Notes: a model not told the origin generated them from the letters alone. Counted from the stretch's first letter, positions 19,986-29,211 are shown. The stretch: DNA of 64,000 nt from Trinickia symbiotica (GCF_002934455.1 NZ_PTIR01000014.1:62001-126000), one strand, 5' to 3'. Translations and numbers: made by a program.

Positions 19986-20882
19986 ATGAAGTTCAAGATG
20001 AGCATGCTGGTTGCGCTATGCGCCGGTGCCGTGATGGCGGGCAGCGCGTTCGCGCAGGATTCGGGCACGTTGAAGAAGATCAAGGATACGGGCGTCATCG
20101 CGCTCGGGCATCGCGAATCCTCGATTCCGTTTTCGTACTACGACGAGAAGCAGCAGGTGATCGGCTACTCGCGCGACTTCCAAATGAAGATCGTCGACGC
20201 GGTGAAGAAGAAGCTCAATATGCCGAACCTGCAGGTGAAGAACATTCCCGTCACCTCGCAAAATCGCATTCCGCTCGTGCAGAACGGCACGGTCGACATC
20301 GAATGCGGATCGACGACGAACAATGCCGAGCGTCAGCAGCAAGCGGACTTCTCCGACACCATCTTCGTGATCGGCACGCGGCTGATGACGAAGAAAGACT
20401 CGGGCATCAAGGATTTCCCCGACCTGAAAGGCAAGACCGTCGTCACGACGGCCGGCACGACATCCGAGCGTCTCTTGCGCAAGATGAATCAGGACAAGAA
20501 CATGGGGATGAACATCATCAGCGCGAAAGATCACGGCGAGTCGTTCCATACGCTCGAGACGGGGCGCGCAGTCGCGTTCATGATGGATGACGCATTGCTC
20601 GCGGGCGAGCGCGCGAAATCGAGAACGCCTGACGATTTCGTGATCGTCGGCACGCCGCAGTCGCGCGAGGCGTACGGCTGCATGATGCGCAAGGGCGATA
20701 CCGAGTTCAAGAAGGTTGTCGACGATGCGATAGCAAAGGTGGAGACGTCGGGCGAGGCCGATCAGTTGTACAAGAAGTGGTTCGAATCGCCGATTCCGCC
20801 GAAGGGGCTCAACCTCAAATTCCCCGAAAGCGACGACATGAAGGCCCTCTTCAAGAACCCGAACGACAAGGCGATCGACTGA
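19986..20882 (+). CDS. gltI: glutamate/aspartate ABC transporter, periplasmic binding protein
   Basis: 298 residues with signal peptide 1-23 (ends SAFAQ). The SBP_bac_3 fold shows LGHRESSIPFSYYD, VQNGTVDIECGSTTNN and TTAGTTSERLLRKMNQD, the GltI/DEBP pattern. It captures L-glutamate and L-aspartate in the periplasm for GltJKL. ATG 19986 is preceded by AAGGAGAT. A -10-like TACACT is at 19941-19946. A hairpin with a short U-rich tail separates it from gltJ, which probably lowers permease expression relative to the binding protein. Confidence 0.95.
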   Translation: MKFKMSMLVALCAGAVMAGSAFAQDSGTLKKIKDTGVIALGHRESSIPFSYYDEKQQVIGYSRDFQMKIVDAVKKKLNMPNLQVKNIPVTSQNRIPLVQNGTVDIECGSTTNNAERQQQADFSDTIFVIGTRLMTKKDSGIKDFPDLKGKTVVTTAGTTSERLLRKMNQDKNMGMNIISAKDHGESFHTLETGRAVAFMMDDALLAGERAKSRTPDDFVIVGTPQSREAYGCMMRKGDTEFKKVVDDAIAKVETSGEADQLYKKWFESPIPPKGLNLKFPESDDMKALFKNPNDKAID

Positions 20883-20935
20883 GCGCCGGCGTCGTCGGCG
20901 GGTTTCTCGCTACGTTATTGAAAGATTGAATCGGA

Positions 20936-20968
20936 CGGAAGGAGCGCAGCGCTTCTTCCGTTCTTTTC
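20936..20968 (+). terminator. intra-operon attenuator between gltI and gltJ
   Basis: CGGAAGGAGC pairs with GCTTCTTCCG (ten pairs, one of them G-T), followed by a T-rich stretch TTCTTTTCG. The position right after the binding-protein gene and before the permeases fits a partial terminator that sets a high GltI to GltJKL ratio. The T tract is interrupted, so leakiness is expected. Confidence 0.5.
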
Positions 20969-20983
20969 GTTGGAGTCTCTGAC

Positions 20984-21724
20984 ATGTCGTATCACTGGAA
21001 TTGGGCGGTCCTGCTGCAGCCCGTCTCCACCGGCGAGCCCACGACATACCTGGGCTGGCTGCTTTCGGGCATGTGGATGACGGTATCGGTCTCGCTTTGC
21101 GCGTGGGTGATCGCGCTCATCGTCGGATCGTTCTTCGGCGTGCTGCGCACGACGCCGAGCCGCATTCTGACCGGTATCGGCACCGTCTATGTCTCGGTGT
21201 TCCGCAACATTCCGCTCATCGTGCAGTTCTTCGTCTGGTACTTCGTCGTGCCGGAACTGCTCCCGGTATCGATCGGGACCGCGTTCAAGCAATCGCCGCC
21301 CGGCGTGCAGTTCTTCACGTCGTCGGTGGTCTGCCTCGGCCTCTTCACGGCCGCGCGCGTTTGCGAGCAAGTGCGCTCGGGCATCGAGGCATTGCCGCGC
21401 GGACAGCGCGCCGCCGGCCTCGCGCTCGGCTTCACGCAGTGGCAGACCTATCGGCACGTGCTGCTGCCCGTTGCCTACCGCATCATCGTGCCGCCGCTCA
21501 CGTCCGAGTTTCTCAACATCTTCAAGAACTCGGCCGTCGCCTCGACGATCGGCCTGCTCGAACTCTCCGCGCAGGCACGGCAACTCGTCGACTATACGGC
21601 GCAGGCCTACGAATCGTTCATCGCCGTGACGGTTGCCTACCTGATCATCAATCTCGTCGTGATGGCGTTCATGCGCTGGGTCGAGAGCAAAACGCGTCTG
21701 CCCGGCTATATCGGAGGCAAGTGA
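20984..21724 (+). CDS. gltJ: glutamate/aspartate ABC transporter permease GltJ
   Basis: 246-residue inner-membrane protein of the HisM/HisQ (HEQRO) amino-acid permease type, with about five helices. The N-terminal [20 protein letters not shown] and the EAA-loop region [20 protein letters not shown], followed by [17 protein letters not shown], are characteristic. With GltK it forms the channel. Its TGA overlaps the gltK ATG by one base (21724), which points to translational coupling. Confidence 0.95.
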   Translation: MSYHWNWAVLLQPVSTGEPTTYLGWLLSGMWMTVSVSLCAWVIALIVGSFFGVLRTTPSRILTGIGTVYVSVFRNIPLIVQFFVWYFVVPELLPVSIGTAFKQSPPGVQFFTSSVVCLGLFTAARVCEQVRSGIEALPRGQRAAGLALGFTQWQTYRHVLLPVAYRIIVPPLTSEFLNIFKNSAVASTIGLLELSAQARQLVDYTAQAYESFIAVTVAYLIINLVVMAFMRWVESKTRLPGYIGGK

Positions 21725-22401
21725 TGCACCAATTCGATTGGACGAGTATCCCCGGCGCACTGCCGGCGCTCGCGTCGGGTGCTGTCGTCACGCTCGAAAT
21801 CACGGTCATCGCGATCGTCGTGGGCATCGTCTGGGGGACGATGCTCGCGCTGATGCGTCTTTCCGGCGTTGGTCCGCTCGCGTGGTTCGCGCAGGGCTAT
21901 GTCACGACCTTCCGTTCGATCCCGCTCGTCATGGTGCTGTTGTGGTTCTTCCTGATCGTGCCGCAACTGCTACAGAACGTGCTCGGGCTGTCGCCGAACA
22001 TCGACATTCGCCTGGCCTCGGCGATGGTCGCTTTTTCGCTCTTCGAGGCGGCCTATTACTCGGAGATCATTCGCGCGGGGATTCAGTCGGTATCGCGCGG
22101 GCAGGTCAACGCATCGTTCGCCCTCGGCATGACGTACTGGCAATCGATGCGCTACATCATCCTGCCGCAGGCGTTTCGCGCGATGGTTCCGCTGCTGTTG
22201 ACGCAAGCCATCGTGCTGTTTCAGGACACGTCGCTCGTCTATGTGATCAGCCTCGCGGATTTCTTTCGCACGGCCACGAATATCGGCGATCGGGACGGCA
22301 CCATGGTCGAGATGATACTGTTTGCGGGCGCCTGCTATTTTGTCGTGTGCGCGGTTGCCTCCGGCGTGGTCAAAGGGCTTCGGAAAAAGGTTGCAAGATG
22401 A
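21724..22401 (+). CDS. gltK: glutamate/aspartate ABC transporter permease GltK
   Basis: 225 residues, the second permease of the GltJK pair. [20 protein letters not shown], the EAA-loop sequence [20 protein letters not shown] and [16 protein letters not shown] match the family. It starts at ATG 21724 inside the gltJ stop, and its own stop overlaps the gltL start as ATGA, so gltJKL are translated as a chain. Confidence 0.95.
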   Translation: MHQFDWTSIPGALPALASGAVVTLEITVIAIVVGIVWGTMLALMRLSGVGPLAWFAQGYVTTFRSIPLVMVLLWFFLIVPQLLQNVLGLSPNIDIRLASAMVAFSLFEAAYYSEIIRAGIQSVSRGQVNASFALGMTYWQSMRYIILPQAFRAMVPLLLTQAIVLFQDTSLVYVISLADFFRTATNIGDRDGTMVEMILFAGACYFVVCAVASGVVKGLRKKVAR

Positions 22402-23123
22402 TTTCACTCAAGAACGTATCGAAGTGGTATGGGCAGTTCCAGGTGCTGACGGATTGCACGACAGAGGTCAACAAAGGCGAAGTCGTCGTCGTCTGCGGAC
22501 CGTCCGGCTCGGGAAAGTCGACGCTCATCAAGACCGTGAACGGCCTGGAGCCGTTTCAGCAGGGCGATATCGTCGTCAACGGACAGTCGCTGAAGGACAG
22601 GAGCACGAACCTGTCGAAGCTGCGTGCGAAGGTCGGGATGGTGTTTCAGCACTTCGAGCTCTTTCCGCATCTGACGATCACCGAGAACCTGACGCTCGCG
22701 CAGCAGAAAGTGCTCGGCCGGTCGAAGGACGAGGCGACGACCAAGGGGATGAAGCTGCTCGATCGCGTCGGCTTGCGCGCTCACGCCGACAAGTACCCGG
22801 GCCAGCTTTCGGGCGGCCAGCAGCAGCGCGTCGCCATTGCGCGGGCCCTGTCGATGGATCCGGTCGCGATGCTGTTCGACGAGCCGACTTCAGCGCTCGA
22901 TCCGGAGATGATCAACGAAGTGCTCGACGTGATGGTCGAACTCGCGAAGGAAGGCATGACGATGATGGTCGTCACGCACGAGATGGGCTTCGCGAAGAAA
23001 GTCGCGCACCGCGTGATCTTCATGGACCGCGGCGTCATCGTGGAGGATGATCAGAAAGATGCGTTCTTCGCCAATCCAAAATCGGATCGCGCGAAAGACT
23101 TCCTCGCGAAGATCCTGCACTGA
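22398..23123 (+). CDS. gltL: glutamate/aspartate ABC transporter ATP-binding protein GltL
   Basis: 241 residues, the ATPase of the importer. Walker A is GPSGSGKST; the Q-loop is [13 protein letters not shown]; the ABC signature is [15 protein letters not shown]; Walker B is [14 protein letters not shown]; the switch histidine is in [13 protein letters not shown]. All are intact. It starts four bases before the end of gltK. It is the last gene of the operon; no strong terminator was seen in the 34 bases before the convergent gene. Confidence 0.96.
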   Translation: MISLKNVSKWYGQFQVLTDCTTEVNKGEVVVVCGPSGSGKSTLIKTVNGLEPFQQGDIVVNGQSLKDRSTNLSKLRAKVGMVFQHFELFPHLTITENLTLAQQKVLGRSKDEATTKGMKLLDRVGLRAHADKYPGQLSGGQQQRVAIARALSMDPVAMLFDEPTSALDPEMINEVLDVMVELAKEGMTMMVVTHEMGFAKKVAHRVIFMDRGVIVEDDQKDAFFANPKSDRAKDFLAKILH

Positions 23124-23157
23124 CGTCTAATCGTACTGGTTTCCGGCGTAGGCCGAA

Positions 23158-24075
23158 TCACGATTCGTAGGCAGCGACGTCATCCGCTTCGGCGGCAAGA
23201 TCTCCGGTTGCATCCGCCTTTGCGTTGCGCATCGAGGCGGAAGCGGTTTCGTCGCAGGCCGGGTTGCGCGCCTTCTCGAGCACGTGCGCGGGCACCGGGA
23301 TATGCGTGCGCGCGGCGACGTCGCCGTTCTGGAACATCAGCAGATCGCCGGGCTCGAAGGCCATCCAGACCTCGTCGTCGGTGAGCGGCTGCGTCGCGAT
23401 GACGGCCACTCGATCTTCAGGCGTCGTGTACTGCGCGAAGTCGATCGACATGTCCGCGTCGATCAGATGCGCGGTCGAGAACGGCCAGCGTCGCACAAGA
23501 TAGTGCAAATGCGTCGAGCAATGCGCGAAGAGCGCCTGCCCGTTCGACATGAGGAAGTTGAAGACGCCGTAATTCGTGACGTCGCGCGTGAGTTCGGCGA
23601 CCGCCGCGAAAAGATCGTGCAGCGGCGGCTGCGCGCAAGGGAACGCCTTCCGCAGGCCTTGCATGATCGCGCAGAACGCGAGCTCGCTATCGGTGGTGCC
23701 GACCGGCTGGCAAATGCCCGAGAGCGTCGGCCGGTAGTCCTTCAGGTCGCCGTTGTGGGCGAAGATCCAGTGCCGCCCCCACAGTTCGCGCATGAACGGA
23801 TGGCAGTTCTCGAGCAGGATGTGACCTTGCGTCGCCTTGCGAATGTGCGCGATCGTGTTCTTCGACTTGATCGGATAGCGCTTGACCATCTCGGCGATCG
23901 GCGAGGTGGCCGACGATTGATGATCGATGAAGAGCCTGCAGGCTTTGTCTTCGAAGAAGGCGATGCCCCATCCGTCGGCGTGGTGATCGGTGACGCCGCC
24001 CCGCGCCGCGAAGCCGGTGAAGGAGAACGTGACGTCCGTCGGCGCGGCGCAGTTCATTCCGAGGAGTTGGCACAT
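23158..24075 (-). CDS. class II glutamine amidotransferase, YafJ-like
   Basis: 305 residues that begin MCQLLGMNC, so Cys2 becomes the N-terminal nucleophile of an Ntn-type glutaminase. DGWGIAFFEDKACRLFID, FAHNGDLKDYRPTL and GTTDSELAFCAIM match the YafJ/GlxB-like family. The acceptor reaction of this family is not established. The C-terminal 40 residues are Ala/Asp-rich and look disordered. ATG 24075 was chosen because the mature Cys must follow the initiator Met; the longer frame from 24147 is unlikely. Confidence 0.88.
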   Translation of the reverse strand: MCQLLGMNCAAPTDVTFSFTGFAARGGVTDHHADGWGIAFFEDKACRLFIDHQSSATSPIAEMVKRYPIKSKNTIAHIRKATQGHILLENCHPFMRELWGRHWIFAHNGDLKDYRPTLSGICQPVGTTDSELAFCAIMQGLRKAFPCAQPPLHDLFAAVAELTRDVTNYGVFNFLMSNGQALFAHCSTHLHYLVRRWPFSTAHLIDADMSIDFAQYTTPEDRVAVIATQPLTDDEVWMAFEPGDLLMFQNGDVAARTHIPVPAHVLEKARNPACDETASASMRNAKADATGDLAAEADDVAAYES

Positions 24076-24308
24076 GGTGCTGAGGGGGGCGGGCCGCGAC
24101 GGGGCTAACCCTTCGCCGAACCCGCTACAATATGTTTTTTGAAGCATATACCGAGCCGCTGACCGAAAAAAGCGAAATCAGCATGCACGGCCCGATGGGC
24201 GTTGCGGTTTTTCCACGACCCGTCCCGGCATTTTTTGCATAAACCGCGCGTCGCTTCGCTGCCGGGCTTCGGCGCGAGAAGCCGGTTCTCTCTTCTTCGA
24301 TCGTCGCC

Positions 24309-25397
24309 ATGACCGTTTCCCCTTCGTCCCAGACCGCCGCTGCAAGCGGCGGCCGCCCGTCGATGCTCACGCTTGCGCGTCCCGACGACTGGCATCTTCA
24401 TTTGCGCGACGGTGCGATGCTCGCGGCCGTCCTGCCGCATACGGCGCGCCAGTTCGGCCGCGCGATCGTCATGCCCAACCTGAAGCCGCCCGTCACGACG
24501 ACCGAGGCGGCGCGCGCCTACCGCGAGCGGATCCTGGCCGCGTTGCCCGCGGGCATGCCCTTCGAGCCCTTGATGACGCTTTACCTGACGGACAACACCG
24601 CGCCCGACGAGATCCGGCGCGCGCGAGACAGCGGCTTCGTGCACGGGGTGAAGCTATATCCGGCCGGGGCGACGACGAATTCGGACGCCGGCGTCACCGA
24701 TCTTCGCCACTGCGCGAAGACGCTGGAGGCGATGCAGGAAGCGGGCATGCCGTTGCTGATTCACGGCGAAGTGACGGACCCGTCCGTCGATCTGTTCGAT
24801 CGCGAGAAAGTCTTCATCGATCGCGTCATGGAGCCGCTGCGGCGCGATTTCCCGGCGCTCAAAGTCGTGTTCGAGCACATCACGACGAAAGACGCGGCCG
24901 ACTATGTTCGCGACGCCGGCGCGCCGCCGGGGCGGCTCGGCGCGACGATCACGGCCCATCATCTGCTCTATAACCGCAACGCGATCTTCCAGGGCGGCAT
25001 TCGGCCGCACTACTATTGCCTGCCGGTGCTGAAGCGCGAGACGCATCGTGTGGCGCTCGTCGCGGCGGCTACCTCGGGCGATCCGCGCTTCTTCCTCGGC
25101 ACGGACAGCGCACCGCATCCGAAGGGGCTGAAGGAGCATGCATGCGGCTGCGCAGGCTGCTACACCGCGCTCCATGCGCTCGAGCTCTATGCGGAAGCGT
25201 TCGACCAGGCCGGCGCGCTCGACAAGCTCGAAGGCTTCGCGAGCTTTTTTGGCGCGGACTTCTACGGCCTGCCGCGCAGCACCGAGAAGGTGACGCTCGT
25301 GCGCGAGCCGTGGACGCTGCCGGCTGCGATCGAGGCCGGTGAGTCCTCGGTCGTACCGCTGCGCGGCGGGGAAGAAATCGGCTGGCGGCTCGCTTGA
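24309..25397 (+). CDS. pyrC: dihydroorotase (class II)
   Basis: Closes carbamoyl-aspartate to dihydroorotate in pyrimidine synthesis. 362 residues. The zinc ligands are visible in [10 protein letters not shown]; the carboxylated lysine is in [16 protein letters not shown]; further ligands are in [17 protein letters not shown] and [10 protein letters not shown]. The N-terminus has about 18 extra residues before [10 protein letters not shown] compared with the E. coli enzyme, so ATG 24363 is an alternative start. The divergent spacer to the amidotransferase is 233 bases; a TACAAT at 24126-24131 may belong to it. Confidence 0.94.
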   Translation: MTVSPSSQTAAASGGRPSMLTLARPDDWHLHLRDGAMLAAVLPHTARQFGRAIVMPNLKPPVTTTEAARAYRERILAALPAGMPFEPLMTLYLTDNTAPDEIRRARDSGFVHGVKLYPAGATTNSDAGVTDLRHCAKTLEAMQEAGMPLLIHGEVTDPSVDLFDREKVFIDRVMEPLRRDFPALKVVFEHITTKDAADYVRDAGAPPGRLGATITAHHLLYNRNAIFQGGIRPHYYCLPVLKRETHRVALVAAATSGDPRFFLGTDSAPHPKGLKEHACGCAGCYTALHALELYAEAFDQAGALDKLEGFASFFGADFYGLPRSTEKVTLVREPWTLPAAIEAGESSVVPLRGGEEIGWRLA

Positions 25398-25429
25398 TCG
25401 TCCTGATCGTTTAGCCGGCCGATACGAAC

Positions 25430-26272
25430 GTGAGCGCGGGATTCGTCGACTTCCATCGCATCGACTGGTCCACGGCCTGGTTCTCGCCTTTTGCCGAGCG
25501 TGGCAAGCGCTGGCAACGCGTGGCACTCGAGCACCCCGACGATTACCTCGGCGAACTGCGGCGCGATGCGCGCGCGAGCGCGCAGACAACGGGCCGCGGC
25601 GCGCCGCTGACGTTTATCGCGCAGGCGGAGCTGCCCGCCGGTACCGCCTACGAGGCGCACATCGCGGCGACGGGCGGTGTGCCGACCCGCGAGAATTTGC
25701 ACGATTTTTTCAACGCCCTGGTCTGGTTCAGCTATCCGCGCGTGAAGGCCGTCCTCAACGCCCGACAGGCGCGGGCCATCGCGCGCGACGGGATCGGCGG
25801 CGCACGGGGAGCCGAGCGCGATGCGCTGACGCTCTTCGACGAAAACGCCGTCGTTTTCGTCGCGTGCGATCCGGCCCTGAGCCGCGCGCTCGTCGAATTC
25901 GACTGGCGGCGTCTTTTCGTCACCGAGCGCGCCGCCTGGGGGCGGCGTTGTCTGGTTCGGCCGTTCGGGCACGCGTTGCTCGAAAAACTGATCAACCCCT
26001 ACAAGGCCTGCACCGGGCACGCCTGGATCGTCGAGGCGCCGCCCGAATTCTTCGACTGGTCCGCGACACGGCAAACGACATGGCTTGACGAGACGGTCGC
26101 CGCGACGCTTGCCGCGGCACCGCTGACGAGCCGCCTGTTTGCTCCGCTGCCTGTTCTCGGCATTCCGGGCTGGTGGCCGGCCAACCGCGATTCTGCTTTT
26201 TACGACGACGAGCGCGTGTTTCGAAGGGGCCGCCGAGTCGGGGCGGCCGAGTTGCGAACGCCGCTTCGTTGA
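25430..26272 (+). CDS. DUF3025-domain protein of unknown function
   Basis: 280 residues starting at GTG 25430, 32 bases after pyrC. TRENLHDFFNALVWFSYPR, followed by KAVLNARQ, and DALTLFDENAVVF are the DUF3025 signature. There is no signal peptide or membrane segment, so it is probably cytoplasmic. The family is common in beta- and gammaproteobacteria and has no assigned activity that I know of. Likely cotranscribed with pyrC. It ends 88 bases before the RNase P RNA gene. Confidence 0.82.
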   Translation: MSAGFVDFHRIDWSTAWFSPFAERGKRWQRVALEHPDDYLGELRRDARASAQTTGRGAPLTFIAQAELPAGTAYEAHIAATGGVPTRENLHDFFNALVWFSYPRVKAVLNARQARAIARDGIGGARGAERDALTLFDENAVVFVACDPALSRALVEFDWRRLFVTERAAWGRRCLVRPFGHALLEKLINPYKACTGHAWIVEAPPEFFDWSATRQTTWLDETVAATLAAAPLTSRLFAPLPVLGIPGWWPANRDSAFYDDERVFRRGRRVGAAELRTPLR

Positions 26273-26360
26273 CGGGACGGCGCCCTTCCGGAAGAGGCGG
26301 GCGCTGTAGCGCCAGCGCCCGTGAGCATGCACGTGCGTGGCTGTTGCTATACTTGCATTT

Positions 26361-26788
26361 GCAAAGCAGGCCAGGCAGTCGCGGCCTCCTGATGTCGGGC
26401 TTCGGCCCTGACGGTGGGAGGGCGAGGAAAGTCCGGACTCCACAGGGCAGGGTGATGGCTAACGGCCATCCGTGGCGACACGCGGAACAGGGCAACAGAA
26501 AGCAGACCGCCGATGGCCCGGCGCAAGCCGGGATCAGGCAAGGGTGAAACGGTGCGGTAAGAGCGCACCGCGGCTGCGGCGACGCAGTCCGGCACGGCAA
26601 CCTCCACCCGGAGCAATTCCAAGTAGGCAGGCACGCATCTTCGGATGCAGGGCGGGGCCCCCGTCGCGCCTGCGGGTAGGAAGCTCGAGCGCGTCAGCAA
26701 TGGCGCGCCTAGAGGAATGGCTGCCACGCGCGCGGCGCCCATTGCGGCGTTGCGCGTGCACAGAATCCGGCTTACCGGCCCGCTTTGC
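26361..26788 (+). ncRNA. rnpB: RNase P RNA (class A)
   Basis: The catalytic RNA that removes tRNA 5' leaders. Helix P1 is seen as GCAAAGC.GGCC at the 5' end pairing with GGCC.GCTTTGC at the 3' end. Conserved cores are present: GAGGAAAGTCCGGAC near 26430, CAGGGTGATGGCTAACG, GGGCAACAGAAAGCAGACCG, AAGGGTGAAACGGTGCGGTA, and near the 3' end CAGAATCCGGCTTAC. The length of about 428 bases is normal. A TATACT -10 box at 26348-26353 fits a start near 26361. Confidence 0.95.
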
Positions 26789-26801
26789 CGATCATGGAAG
26801 G

Positions 26802-26831
26802 GCCGGCGTCGTTCTCGGCGCCGGCTTTTTT
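26802..26831 (+). terminator. intrinsic terminator after rnpB
   Basis: GCCGGCG (26802-26808) pairs with CGCCGGC (26819-26825), followed by six T. It ends the rnpB transcript just before the 3' end of the convergent osmC-like gene. Confidence 0.8.
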
Positions 26832-26847
26832 CTTGATGACGCGCGCT

Positions 26848-27270
26848 TCAGTTCTCGACGATATCGAACGAATGCGAAAGCTCGGCCGTCTTCGCGAGCA
26901 TGATCGAAGCCGAGCAGTACTTGTCGTGCGAGAGGTTGATGGCGCGCTCGACCGTTGCAGGATTCAGGTTCTTGCCTGTGACGGTGAAATGGAAGTGGAT
27001 CTTCGTGAACACCTTCGGATCCTCGCTCGCGCGCTCTGCCTTCAACGTGACGGAGCAGCCCGCGATCTCCTGCCGGCTTTTCTTGAGGATCATCACGACG
27101 TCGTACGCGGTACAGCCGCCGGTGCCGAGCAGCACCATCTCCATCGGCCGCGGCGCAAGATTGCGGCCACCGCCTTCGGGCGCTCCATCCATCATGGCGA
27201 GATGGCCACTGCCGGTTTCGGCGGCGAACGCCATGCCGTCAGGCCCCATCCAGCTCACTTTGCATTCCAT
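26848..27270 (-). CDS. OsmC-family protein (YhfA-like)
   Basis: 140 residues of the OsmC/Ohr fold. The two redox cysteines are at about Cys53 (GTGGCTAYD) and Cys119 (DKYCSAS). The pattern PRPMEMVLLGTGGCTAYDVV and the short length fit the YhfA subgroup better than Ohr or OsmC proper, so peroxide reduction is possible but not assured. Cytoplasmic. It is transcribed away from the small RNA locus at 27476. Confidence 0.87.
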   Translation of the reverse strand: MECKVSWMGPDGMAFAAETGSGHLAMMDGAPEGGGRNLAPRPMEMVLLGTGGCTAYDVVMILKKSRQEIAGCSVTLKAERASEDPKVFTKIHFHFTVTGKNLNPATVERAINLSHDKYCSASIMLAKTAELSHSFDIVEN

Positions 27271-27440
27271 GTCGAAGCTCCCGCGCGGTTGATCAGTTCA
27301 AACGCCATTCTACCGCGCTGCCGGGCCTTCGCTGCAGTGCAGCGAGCCCCGCCCGACGTCCGGTCGAGTCGAGCCCCTTTCCGCGATCGCGCCTATCCTT
27401 ATTCCACATTGTGGGTTGCGATTTCGCGATGCAAATTTTC

Positions 27441-27469
27441 TTGCGCGTTCGCCAACGCGTCTGTACAAT
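27441..27469 (+). promoter_or_regulatory. sigma-70 promoter of the predicted small RNA
   Basis: TTGCGC (27441-27446) and TACAAT (27464-27469) are separated by 17 bases, the ideal spacing. The predicted start is near 27476, about 90 bases before an intrinsic terminator. Confidence 0.65.
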
Positions 27470-27475
27470 ACACTG

Positions 27476-27567
27476 CATTGGTTGTCGATGCTGGCAACCT
27501 CCGCATGTCTCCTCCACCCTCCTCCTTAGGTGGATTAAGCCCGAACCGAGAGTTCGGGCTTTTTTTT
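27476..27567 (+). ncRNA. predicted small RNA with anti-Shine-Dalgarno loop
   Basis: A transcript of about 90 nt is bounded by the promoter above and a strong terminator. Hairpin one pairs TCCACC (27513-27518) with GGTGGA (27529-27534), exposing the loop CTCCTCCTTA, whose CCTCCTTA equals the anti-Shine-Dalgarno tail of 16S rRNA. A second pyrimidine segment, TCTCCTCC, lies just before. Hairpin two is the terminator AGCCCGAA (27538-27545) with TTCGGGCT (27553-27560) plus a run of T. No open frame is visible. CU-rich loops of this kind are known in several proteobacterial regulatory RNAs, such as cuckoo RNAs. Membership in a named family is not claimed. Confidence 0.65.
27538..27567 (+). terminator. 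intrinsic terminator of the predicted small RNA
   Basis: An eight-pair stem AGCCCGAA/TTCGGGCT with a seven-base loop and at least seven T. It lies immediately upstream of, and its last bases overlap, the -35 box of the rplM promoter, so it insulates rplM from upstream transcription. Confidence 0.85.
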
Positions 27568-27595
27568 GACTCTGCTCGACGAATTCCTTTATAAT
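27566..27595 (+). promoter_or_regulatory. sigma-70 promoter of rplM-rpsI
   Basis: TTGACT (27566-27571) and a consensus TATAAT (27590-27595) with an 18-base spacer. The predicted start is near 27602, which gives a leader of about 205 bases before rplM. Confidence 0.8.
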
Positions 27596-27601
27596 TCAGG
27601 G

Positions 27602-27806
27602 CTTTTCCGCATCCATGCCCGCGGAAGAAGAACAGGGAGAGCCTGCAGCAAGAGCCTTTGGGGGTTTTCGGCACCGAAAACGATCCAGCGGCCGGCAGCG
27701 CGCCGGAGCGGCCCGACGAAGTCGAGAGACGACGAGGGCCGGGTACCGTCAGCGCCGCGAACAAGCAGGAACAACATGAAGGGCAGGGCAATTTTTGGGA
27801 TCGATC
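27602..27806 (+). promoter_or_regulatory. long 5' leader of the rplM-rpsI operon
   Basis: About 205 untranslated bases lie between the predicted start and the rplM ATG. The leader is purine-rich at first and contains inverted segments such as CGGCCGGCAGCGCGCCGG. Leaders of this length are often autoregulated by ribosomal proteins; L13 is known to repress its own operon in E. coli. A 54-codon frame at 27615-27779 lies inside but lacks a ribosome site or recognisable product. Confidence 0.45.
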
Positions 27807-28235
27807 ATGAAGACATTTTCCGCCAAAGCCCATGAGGTGACGCGCGAATGGTACGTGATTGACGCGACGGATAAGGTTCTCGGCCGTGTCGCCAGCGAAG
27901 TGGCACGCCGTCTTCGCGGCAAGCACAAGCCTGAGTTCACCCCGCACGTCGATACGGGTGATTTCATCATCGTCATCAATGCCGGCAAGCTCAAGGTTAC
28001 CGGCAACAAGACGACGGACAAGAAGTACTACCGCCATTCGGGCTACCCGGGCGGCATCTACGAAACGACGTTCGGCAAGATGCAGGAGCGTTTCCCGGGC
28101 CGCGCGCTCGAGAAGGCCGTGAAGGGCATGCTGCCTAAGGGGCCGCTCGGCTACGCGATGATCAAGAAGCTGAAGGTCTACGCCGAAGCCACGCATCCGC
28201 ATACGGCTCAGCAGCCGAAAGCGCTCGAGATCTAA
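27807..28235 (+). CDS. rplM: 50S ribosomal protein L13
   Basis: 142 residues, exactly the usual length. [38 protein letters not shown], then [15 protein letters not shown] and [18 protein letters not shown] are diagnostic. It binds 23S rRNA early in large-subunit assembly. rpsI follows after 11 bases in the universally conserved rplM-rpsI operon. Confidence 0.98.
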   Translation: MKTFSAKAHEVTREWYVIDATDKVLGRVASEVARRLRGKHKPEFTPHVDTGDFIIVINAGKLKVTGNKTTDKKYYRHSGYPGGIYETTFGKMQERFPGRALEKAVKGMLPKGPLGYAMIKKLKVYAEATHPHTAQQPKALEI

Positions 28236-28246
28236 GGGGAGCCCAC

Positions 28247-28639
28247 ATGATCGGTAACTGGAACTATGGCACGGGCCGTCGCAAGAGCGCTGTCGCCCGT
28301 GTGTTCATCAAGGCGGGCAAGGGCGAGATCGTCGTCAACGGCAAGCCCATCGCCGACTACTTCTCGCGCGAAACGTCGCTGATGATCGTGCGTCAGCCGC
28401 TCGAGCTCACGAACCACGCCACGACGTTCGACATCAAGGTCAACGTCACGGGTGGCGGCGAGACGGGTCAGGCGGGCGCCGTTCGTCACGGCATCACGCG
28501 TGCGCTGATGGATTACGACGCCACGCTGAAGCCGGCGCTGTCGAGCGCCGGCTTCGTGACGCGCGATGCACGTGAGGTCGAGCGGAAGAAGGTCGGTTTC
28601 CACAAGGCACGTCGTCGCAAGCAGTTCTCGAAGCGTTAA
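28247..28639 (+). CDS. rpsI: 30S ribosomal protein S9
   Basis: 130 residues. [19 protein letters not shown] near the start and the basic tail [18 protein letters not shown], whose terminal residues contact P-site tRNA, are typical of S9. The AAGGGGAG ribosome site precedes ATG 28247. A stem-loop terminator follows. Confidence 0.98.
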   Translation: MIGNWNYGTGRRKSAVARVFIKAGKGEIVVNGKPIADYFSRETSLMIVRQPLELTNHATTFDIKVNVTGGGETGQAGAVRHGITRALMDYDATLKPALSSAGFVTRDAREVERKKVGFHKARRRKQFSKR

Positions 28640-28694
28640 GCACCGCGCTGCGCACGCACCGCGAGAGCGGAATGGCGTTGCGAGAGGCGGCACG

Positions 28695-28738
28695 AAGAGC
28701 CGCCGATGCCCGAGCCACGGGTGTCGGCGGCTCTTTTC
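28695..28738 (+). terminator. intrinsic terminator after rpsI
   Basis: AAGAGCCGCCGA (28695-28706) pairs with TCGGCGGCTCTT (28724-28735), with a CCCG/CGGG inner stem in the loop, and ends in a T-rich TTTTC. Confidence 0.75.
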
Positions 28739-28845
28739 GTTGCGTGGCGCACATGCACCCACATGCACCTATTGCATTCAAGGCTTTCAGCACGATATTC
28801 CTAAGCGACTTACAATGGCGCTAGAAGCTTTTTTGGAGAGTTCGA

Positions 28846-29211
28846 ATGAACGCCGTCACCGATACCCCCGTGACCGAAATGCCGGCCCCGTTCGTCTTCA
28901 CGGACGCGGCGGCTGACAAGGTGAAACAACTGATCGACGAAGAGGGCAATCCCGACCTCAAACTGCGCGTTTTCGTGCAGGGTGGCGGCTGCTCGGGTTT
29001 TCAGTACGGTTTCACGTTCGATGAAACGATCAACGAAGACGACACCGTCATGGTGAAAGGCGGCGTGCAGTTGTTGATCGATTCGATGAGCTATCAATAC
29101 CTCGTCGGCGCCGAGATCGACTACAAGGACGACCTCAACGGCGCGCAATTCGTCATCAAGAACCCGAACGCGTCGACCACCTGCGGCTGCGGATCGTCGT
29201 TCTCGGTCTGA
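28846..29211 (+). CDS. erpA: iron-sulfur cluster insertion protein ErpA
   Basis: 121-residue A-type Fe-S carrier. The three ligand cysteines are at Cys49 ([11 protein letters not shown]), Cys113 and Cys115 ([11 protein letters not shown]). It passes [4Fe-4S] clusters to target enzymes; in gammaproteobacteria the targets include IspG and IspH. A TACAAT -10 box at 28811-28816 and TTGGAGAG before the ATG suggest its own promoter. No clear IscR site was recognised. Confidence 0.95.
   Translation: MNAVTDTPVTEMPAPFVFTDAAADKVKQLIDEEGNPDLKLRVFVQGGGCSGFQYGFTFDETINEDDTVMVKGGVQLLIDSMSYQYLVGAEIDYKDDLNGAQFVIKNPNASTTCGCGSSFSV

Noticed and set aside
27615-27779. 54-codon frame inside the rplM leader (starts MPAEEEQGEP)
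   Set aside because: No Shine-Dalgarno sequence, Arg-rich after the first residues, better explained as structured leader.
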